Below are positions 59,463-64,000 of a DNA stretch of 64,000 bases, piece after piece; position 1 is the first letter of the stretch; every line of letters starts with the position of its first letter. The DNA comes from Halieaceae bacterium (GTDB taxonomy: Bacteria > Pseudomonadota > Gammaproteobacteria > Pseudomonadales > Halieaceae). A program made the position numbers and the translations under genes. Below the pieces are notes generated by a model. It saw only the letters and a list, made by a program, of their open reading frames with translations, ran no database searches and was not told the origin of the DNA. Location of the stretch: the NCBI GenBank assembly GCA_902613175.1, contig CACMGJ010000003.1:1-64000 (forward strand), in the 5' to 3' direction.

Positions 59463-61144
59463 CACAGGATTACCGGTGAAGTCAGTTGAACGTCAGCGTG
59501 TGACCACACGGATGCCCACTGTTTTTGGATCACTTTTGCTTCGTTTTTCTTGTTTTGAGCTTCCAGCGCCTTCATCAGACCAAATAAAGACCAGCCGTTG
59601 TTCTGATGCCAGCGCAAATCTTTTCGGAAGACCGCTTCGGCCTCCTCAAATCGCCCCGCGACCAACAACGCGTTACCTAAATAAAGCCGCATGGACTGCG
59701 GCCAATCGGGTGGCTCTGTGTAGTTGTTTGTGTCCTCAAGAGCGACACCTTTTTCGAAGGCGGCTATTGCACCCGCAAGATCCCTTTCCGCGAGTTTTAT
59801 CTCGCCATCCAATGCATACGCCGCTAGAGCCAAAAGCTCCGCCGTGGCGGTTGCGCCAGCGCGGTTCACTGAAACATCAGGCGATTGTGCGATGCGCTGA
59901 ATGTTACTGAGCTCTTGCTTTGCGCCGTCGAGCGAGCCCTTAGCAATATGGGCACTGCCTTTGACATACGACAGGATGCCATCGAGGTAGGGCGTTGAGT
60001 GTTGGAGACTATTAGTGGCAAGTAGCTCATCCCACTGCCCAAATATCTTCAGTATCACCCAGGGCGCTGCAACACGCTTCTGCATGCGACCCATGGGCGT
60101 GCCATGTTGACTAATGGCCTCAGCCATTTGCTTGGCAGATTTGATAGCGAGTTCAGAGCTGCCCTGCATAGTGGCTGCATAACGCACGAAATCGAGCGCA
60201 TGCCCCGCGTGTATTTTATGCGAGAGCGGGTAAGTGCCAATGTTCGGTAATGGAAGGTCACCCCAGTGCTGGGCAAACTCTTTATCCACGGCAAGCGAGC
60301 GCAAATTGTTGTCGATGGCTCGCTGATAATCGCCAACACGCACGAAGATATGCGCGGGCATATGAACCACGTGACCGCCGATGGGTAAAGTCGCCTCGAG
60401 AGCATCCGCAGACACCATGGCGCGCTCAGGCTCAAGCGAGGCCTCAATAAGATGAATGTGGAGATGGTAGACGCCGGGATGCGGATCGCCGGTGGTAATC
60501 ACATGCTCGAGTGCTTCTGCGACAGCCAGCGTCTCACCCTTCGCTTCCCCACTCTTATCCCAGTAATCCCAGCGGCGAATCGACATAAAGCTTCCTGCGT
60601 AGAGTGCTGCGACATCTGGATCATCAGGGTGCTTTTTGTTGAGCTCACGCATCTCCGCCAGGCAGGCGCGATCGCGCTCGCGAGGGTCAGGAATACTTTT
60701 CGCATCGTAGAAAACGTAAAGCGCCTTTATTAGCGCTGCTTCCATCGGGGTCGCGCGATCGATGCGGTCTAATGCGGCTTCAATCGCTGCCAATCCCGCG
60801 CCCTGTGGATCGTCGGGCATTTGCGCGTAACGGGAATTCGGATTGGGGCCCGCCGCGTGTGCAATACCCCAGTAAGGCATGGGGTGTGTTGGATCGAGGC
60901 GCGCGGCTTCTTGGTAAGACGCTATCGACTCAGGGAAGTAAAACCCCCATGCCAAACGCAGGCCCTGATCGAAATAGGTTTGTGCGAGGGTGACATCGGT
61001 CGATATTGCACGAGAATAGGTCCCAGAATTAGGCACCAGCACAGCGTGACTGCTGGCGGTGTCCGCATCGGCACTCATTGCGAAACTCTGGTGAGTCAGA
61101 GAAACCAACATTAAGGCAGTAAGAAGTCGGGCTGTAACATTCAT
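59462..61144 (-). CDS. Exported TPR-repeat protein
   Basis: A 560-residue protein with signal peptide (to about QSFA) and TPR-like helical repeats along its length: TYFDQGLRLAWGFYFPESI, GDYQRAIDNNLRSLAVDKEF and YLGNALLVAGRFEEAEAVF. The HMPAHIFVRVGDY and HLHIHLIEASLEPERAM segments mark a known group of exported TPR proteins with unassigned role. It probably scaffolds partners in the periplasm. Coupled to the downstream alpha/beta hydrolase gene. Confidence 0.8.
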   Translation of the reverse strand: MNVTARLLTALMLVSLTHQSFAMSADADTASSHAVLVPNSGTYSRAISTDVTLAQTYFDQGLRLAWGFYFPESIASYQEAARLDPTHPMPYWGIAHAAGPNPNSRYAQMPDDPQGAGLAAIEAALDRIDRATPMEAALIKALYVFYDAKSIPDPRERDRACLAEMRELNKKHPDDPDVAALYAGSFMSIRRWDYWDKSGEAKGETLAVAEALEHVITTGDPHPGVYHLHIHLIEASLEPERAMVSADALEATLPIGGHVVHMPAHIFVRVGDYQRAIDNNLRSLAVDKEFAQHWGDLPLPNIGTYPLSHKIHAGHALDFVRYAATMQGSSELAIKSAKQMAEAISQHGTPMGRMQKRVAAPWVILKIFGQWDELLATNSLQHSTPYLDGILSYVKGSAHIAKGSLDGAKQELSNIQRIAQSPDVSVNRAGATATAELLALAAYALDGEIKLAERDLAGAIAAFEKGVALEDTNNYTEPPDWPQSMRLYLGNALLVAGRFEEAEAVFRKDLRWHQNNGWSLFGLMKALEAQNKKNEAKVIQKQWASVWSHADVQLTSPVIL

Positions 61145-61392
61145 GGGGCACGCTCTCTTTTTATTCCTGATTCATATCGCCAGCTGACCAAGGTAGCGTC
61201 AACACTGATAGGACGCCACCCCCTTGGCACGCAGAAGGCATCAGATCACTAGGCTGATGTGCATTTGCAGTCACAGAGGTTGGTAACAGTCCGGTTGCTC
61301 TACACCGGCGTAACTGGCTATGGTGCTAGGAGGGAGAGATTGGGGCAAGGACAATGCAACAAGAACATTAGCAGCTGTTTAACTCAACGGTT

Positions 61393-62703
61393 TTGGAGCA
61401 GCAGGCGCTTATCCCCGAGATTTACGGATCGGTTGATTTTGGTCAACTCCCAGAACGCTACGTCAGGGACTTTGATCTTGAGACGCTCCGTCCTTCTCGC
61501 CATCGCGACTATTGCGAGCGCGTCCTTGAAAACCCAGAGCTTGTAGAACGCATCCGTAACTACACCATGATGGGTGACAAGGTCGCGGACGCCTACGCGT
61601 CACTCATACCGGAGTATGGCTTTAGAGCGCTGGTCTCCATGCTTGAGCAAGCCTGTGATGATGGTATCGAGAGCGTTAAGAACGCACCAGACGAACTCGT
61701 CGCTTTCATTAGAGCAATGGAGGCCACACCCGACTGGGTCGATATGGCCATGGTTGAGGAAGGCGCCAAGCACGAGCGTATACCGTTGGGGACCATTTCG
61801 CCTTTTGTGATTCGCGGTGCGTTTATCGCGACCTTCATGAATAAGTACACCGCCTTACCCATTACAATGACGGGGACACTGACCGACCAACAATCCGTCC
61901 GCCGCGTCTTTGAAACCGCCAGTTTCTTCACCGCAACAACCATGCCTCGCGCTATGGAGCGTTTTAACCCGGGCTTTGAGGCCGCAGCAAAGGTTCGTCT
62001 GATGCATTCCATGGTGCGCTTTAACTACATGCGAACCAGTAAGTGGGACGTGTCTACCTACGGCATCCCTATTCCTCAGGTTGACCAAATGCCCGCCGGG
62101 CTGATTGGTATTTTCCTTCTGTCCTACAAGCTCCTGGCTCAAGGTCGCACCGACTTTACCCCTGCTGAGCTTGCGCGGGTGGAGATGGCGCGATATCGCT
62201 GTTTCCTGCTGGGTTTACCCGAGGAACTATTGGGTGAAACGCCTCAGGAGATCGTCGATCTGATGACGGCCAGAGACATGTCGCTTCACGAGATTTATGA
62301 CGATGAAACCTGTGGTGAGTTAGTGCGCGGAACCATGGACGCGGAGTTGTTTACCGAACCCAGCATTACTGGCCGTTTTCACCGCTGGATGGAGCGTGGG
62401 TTCTCAAAGTATTTCCTTATTCAAAATTTTTGTGAGGGTAAATCCTCCCGAGCTGCTGCGATGGGTGTTCATTTCAAGTTAGACGATAAGATCGCCACGG
62501 TCTGCGCACTTGCGACGATTGTAAGCAATTCAAATCTCTGCGCCCCAGGCATGAAAATTCCCGGCGTGCGCAACTGGGTAGACCGACGCCTAACGCGAAA
62601 GCTGGGCAGTCTGCTTGAAACCTACGGTCACGCAGATTTCATTACCGATGCCAGCGAGTACAAGCTCGTTGGCGCAACGCAATCACCCTCGGCCAGCGCC
62701 TAG
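61393..62703 (+). CDS. MpaB-family (DUF2236) oxygenase-like protein
   Basis: A 436-residue protein of the oxygenase MpaB/DUF2236 family, related to latex-clearing protein, a haem b oxygenase. The family Arg/His segment is VRLMHSMVRFN, preceded by ATTMPRAMERFNPGFEA. No signal peptide is evident. The only start in range is TTG 61393, without a clear ribosome binding site, and a TAG stop lies 24 bp upstream, so the N-terminus is uncertain. It converges on a crotonase gene eight bases away. Confidence 0.78.
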   Translation: MEQQALIPEIYGSVDFGQLPERYVRDFDLETLRPSRHRDYCERVLENPELVERIRNYTMMGDKVADAYASLIPEYGFRALVSMLEQACDDGIESVKNAPDELVAFIRAMEATPDWVDMAMVEEGAKHERIPLGTISPFVIRGAFIATFMNKYTALPITMTGTLTDQQSVRRVFETASFFTATTMPRAMERFNPGFEAAAKVRLMHSMVRFNYMRTSKWDVSTYGIPIPQVDQMPAGLIGIFLLSYKLLAQGRTDFTPAELARVEMARYRCFLLGLPEELLGETPQEIVDLMTARDMSLHEIYDDETCGELVRGTMDAELFTEPSITGRFHRWMERGFSKYFLIQNFCEGKSSRAAAMGVHFKLDDKIATVCALATIVSNSNLCAPGMKIPGVRNWVDRRLTRKLGSLLETYGHADFITDASEYKLVGATQSPSASA

Positions 62704-62711
62704 CGCGACGA

Positions 62712-63539
62712 TCACTTGCCCTCGAAAACCGGTGCGCGCTTCGCAATGAATGCTTCAACCGCGTTTTTGTGATCAGCGGTTCCACCGCAATGGATGTGGT
62801 GCGACGCCTCTAGGTCCAAGCAATCGTGGACATCAGCCGAGGTCAGTGCTCGCGCTAGATTTTCCTTCATGTAACTGAACGCCACCGTCGGTCCACTTGC
62901 TAACTTTTGAGCAATTTCTGTGGCGCGCTGCTCTAGGTCCTCGGGCGCAACAACCCAGTTGGTCAAACCCAGGCGCTCGGCCTCCTCGGCCCCTATGCGT
63001 TCGGAAAGGAAATACAGCTCTCGCGCTTTTGCTGTGCCGACCAGCTGCGACATGAAGAGTGTGCCGCCGTAGTCTCCCGAAAAACCCACTTTGGCAAACG
63101 CGGTGGTCATGAAAGCCGTGGACGACATAATGCGAAGGTCGCAGGCCAGCGCAATGGACAAGCCTGCGCCGGCGGCGGGGCCTGGGATTACAGCGAGCGT
63201 GGGTTTCGGCATTTTATTCAGGCGGCCACTCGTAGACCGCTGGTTTAGCCGTTGTCGGTGAATGAGTGTCTCTAACGGACTGGCAGCCCCCTTGGTATTC
63301 ACATCGGACATGGCCTTCACGTCGCCACCCGCGCAAAACGCGTTGCCACTACCGGTCACCACCACGCAGCGCACATCAGGATTAATTTCCACATCACTGA
63401 GCTGGGCTCCGAGCGCTTGAAGCAAATCTCCTGACAAGGCATTACGTGCCTCCGGACGATTAAAGGTCAGCGTCAATACGCCCTCAGTCAGGTTGGCAAG
63501 TAAGTGGTCTGTTCCTGTATCGATCATTCCTTGAGTCAT
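62712..63539 (-). CDS. Enoyl-CoA hydratase/isomerase family protein
   Basis: A 275-residue crotonase-fold protein: AFCAGGDVKAMSD and GPAAGAGLSIALACDLRIMS form the oxyanion hole. Both Glu residues of classical hydratase are replaced, but KVGFSGDYGGTLF carries a conserved Asp found in other crotonases with isomerase or different activity. Cytoplasmic. It follows the VOC protein on the same strand, and is likely co-transcribed. Confidence 0.85.
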   Translation of the reverse strand: MTQGMIDTGTDHLLANLTEGVLTLTFNRPEARNALSGDLLQALGAQLSDVEINPDVRCVVVTGSGNAFCAGGDVKAMSDVNTKGAASPLETLIHRQRLNQRSTSGRLNKMPKPTLAVIPGPAAGAGLSIALACDLRIMSSTAFMTTAFAKVGFSGDYGGTLFMSQLVGTAKARELYFLSERIGAEEAERLGLTNWVVAPEDLEQRATEIAQKLASGPTVAFSYMKENLARALTSADVHDCLDLEASHHIHCGGTADHKNAVEAFIAKRAPVFEGK

Positions 63540-63567
63540 ATCACCTCCCGATGCTTGTTAGAGAAAA

Positions 63568-64000
63568 TTAGGGTGAGAGAAAATTAAAGGCCACGCCACA
63601 TACAGTCACAACATGGCCATCGCGCTCGAGGCCTAAACCATCAGCAGCGGCGCAGATGGCAGCCAGATCGACCGCGTCAACATCAATCGCCATGAGCGCA
63701 GGCTCCAGGGCCGCCGCATAGTAAGCAAAGCGTATTTCTGTACCGTCCATTTCCAAACGCCACCCCTCGCCGGCTGGCATTAGTTCAATGCCGTAGGCTT
63801 CGGCCCAGCACAGCCCCGTTGCTTTAGGGTCGGGCGATCTTATTTCCACCGCCAGAATGCCACGAACATAGCGCCCCGCGCGCTGCCCCCACCCATCACC
63901 GGCCCAAAACCAGGATTCGGGAGGGCTCATTTCATCGAGTGAAGGAATCGCACCAGGAACATCCTTGGGGTGAAGGTGAACAGCTTTCGAATTTCCGCGG
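63568..64000 (-). CDS. VOC-family protein (partial)
   Basis: The C-terminal 143 residues of a vicinal-oxygen-chelate/glyoxalase-type protein whose start lies beyond the right edge. The frame is open to the edge and begins within KAVHLHPKDVPGAIPSLDEM, followed by SPPESWFWAGDGW and repeated betaalphabeta-like segments ending in VCGVAFNFLSP. The VHLHPKD His is the likely metal ligand. It ends 29 bp before the crotonase gene. Substrate unknown. Confidence 0.7.
   Translation of the reverse strand, partial: RGNSKAVHLHPKDVPGAIPSLDEMSPPESWFWAGDGWGQRAGRYVRGILAVEIRSPDPKATGLCWAEAYGIELMPAGEGWRLEMDGTEIRFAYYAAALEPALMAIDVDAVDLAAICAAADGLGLERDGHVVTVCGVAFNFLSP

Noticed and set aside
59368..59910. 180-codon plus-strand frame over the hydrolase and TPR gene ends
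   Set aside because: Covers the coupled junction of two well-supported minus-strand genes.

Overview
The window looks like chromosomal DNA of a marine, aerobic gammaproteobacterium, most like the OM60/NOR5 (Halieaceae) group. This is inferred from gene types and from moderate GC with dense genes on both strands; no 16S gene or other formal marker is present. I see no tRNA, rRNA, CRISPR array, transposase, integrase or phage gene.

Layout. 0-3.1 kb: ferric-iron ABC transporter (binding lipoprotein cut by the left edge, ATPase, fused permease). 3.3-8.8 kb: an unknown membrane protein with a possible 39-codon leader gene, a septation-protein-A-like protein with an extra N-terminal domain, a decayed 2OG-Fe(II) oxygenase, two glutathione S-transferase-type proteins and a DUF805 protein. 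9-13.6 kb: a TonB-dependent receptor, an alpha/beta-hydrolase fused to a class III nucleotide cyclase, and a PDZ lipoprotein. 14-18.4 kb: crotonase, acyl-CoA synthetase, SMP-30-like lactonase and a 2OG-Fe(II) oxygenase. 18.6-22.0 kb: a metal-starvation block with a clear Fur-type box before an unknown gene, and an operon zur-merC-zigA-DUF1826 behind a Zur-type box. 22.2-25 kb: thiolase, a 55-residue membrane peptide and an aminotransferase.

25-33.5 kb: a beta-galactoside/glucuronide operon (two GH2 enzymes and a GPH symporter), divergent from an exported S9 peptidase. 33.6-36.5 kb: M20 peptidase and malonyl-CoA decarboxylase. 36.7-39.2 kb: four consecutive exported proteins; the first carries an in-frame amber codon, two look NTF2-like and the last is a metallo-beta-lactamase-fold protein. 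39.3-46.3 kb: NUDIX hydrolase, hydrolase, EamA transporter, an atypical 3-methyladenine glycosylase I relative, lipoprotein copper amine oxidase and MOSC protein. 46.4-54.2 kb: PhoX-like protein, LysR regulator with a small exported protein, and two exported amidohydrolases, one with a TolB-like propeller. 54.3-64 kb: TetR regulator, MDR reductase, Rieske oxygenase and PhyH dioxygenase in a row, then an alpha/beta hydrolase coupled to a TPR protein, an MpaB-family oxygenase, a crotonase and a VOC protein cut by the right edge.

Together the genes suggest an aerobic heterotroph that uses organic compounds through iron- and copper-dependent oxygenases and oxidases, CoA-linked steps, exported peptidases and amidohydrolases, and that guards its metal supply with Fur and Zur control. 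The least explained parts are the Fur-box gene at 18.7 kb, the exported-protein cluster at 37-39 kb, the cyclase-hydrolase fusion at 11-12.7 kb and the TetR/Rieske/PhyH cluster at 54-58 kb.
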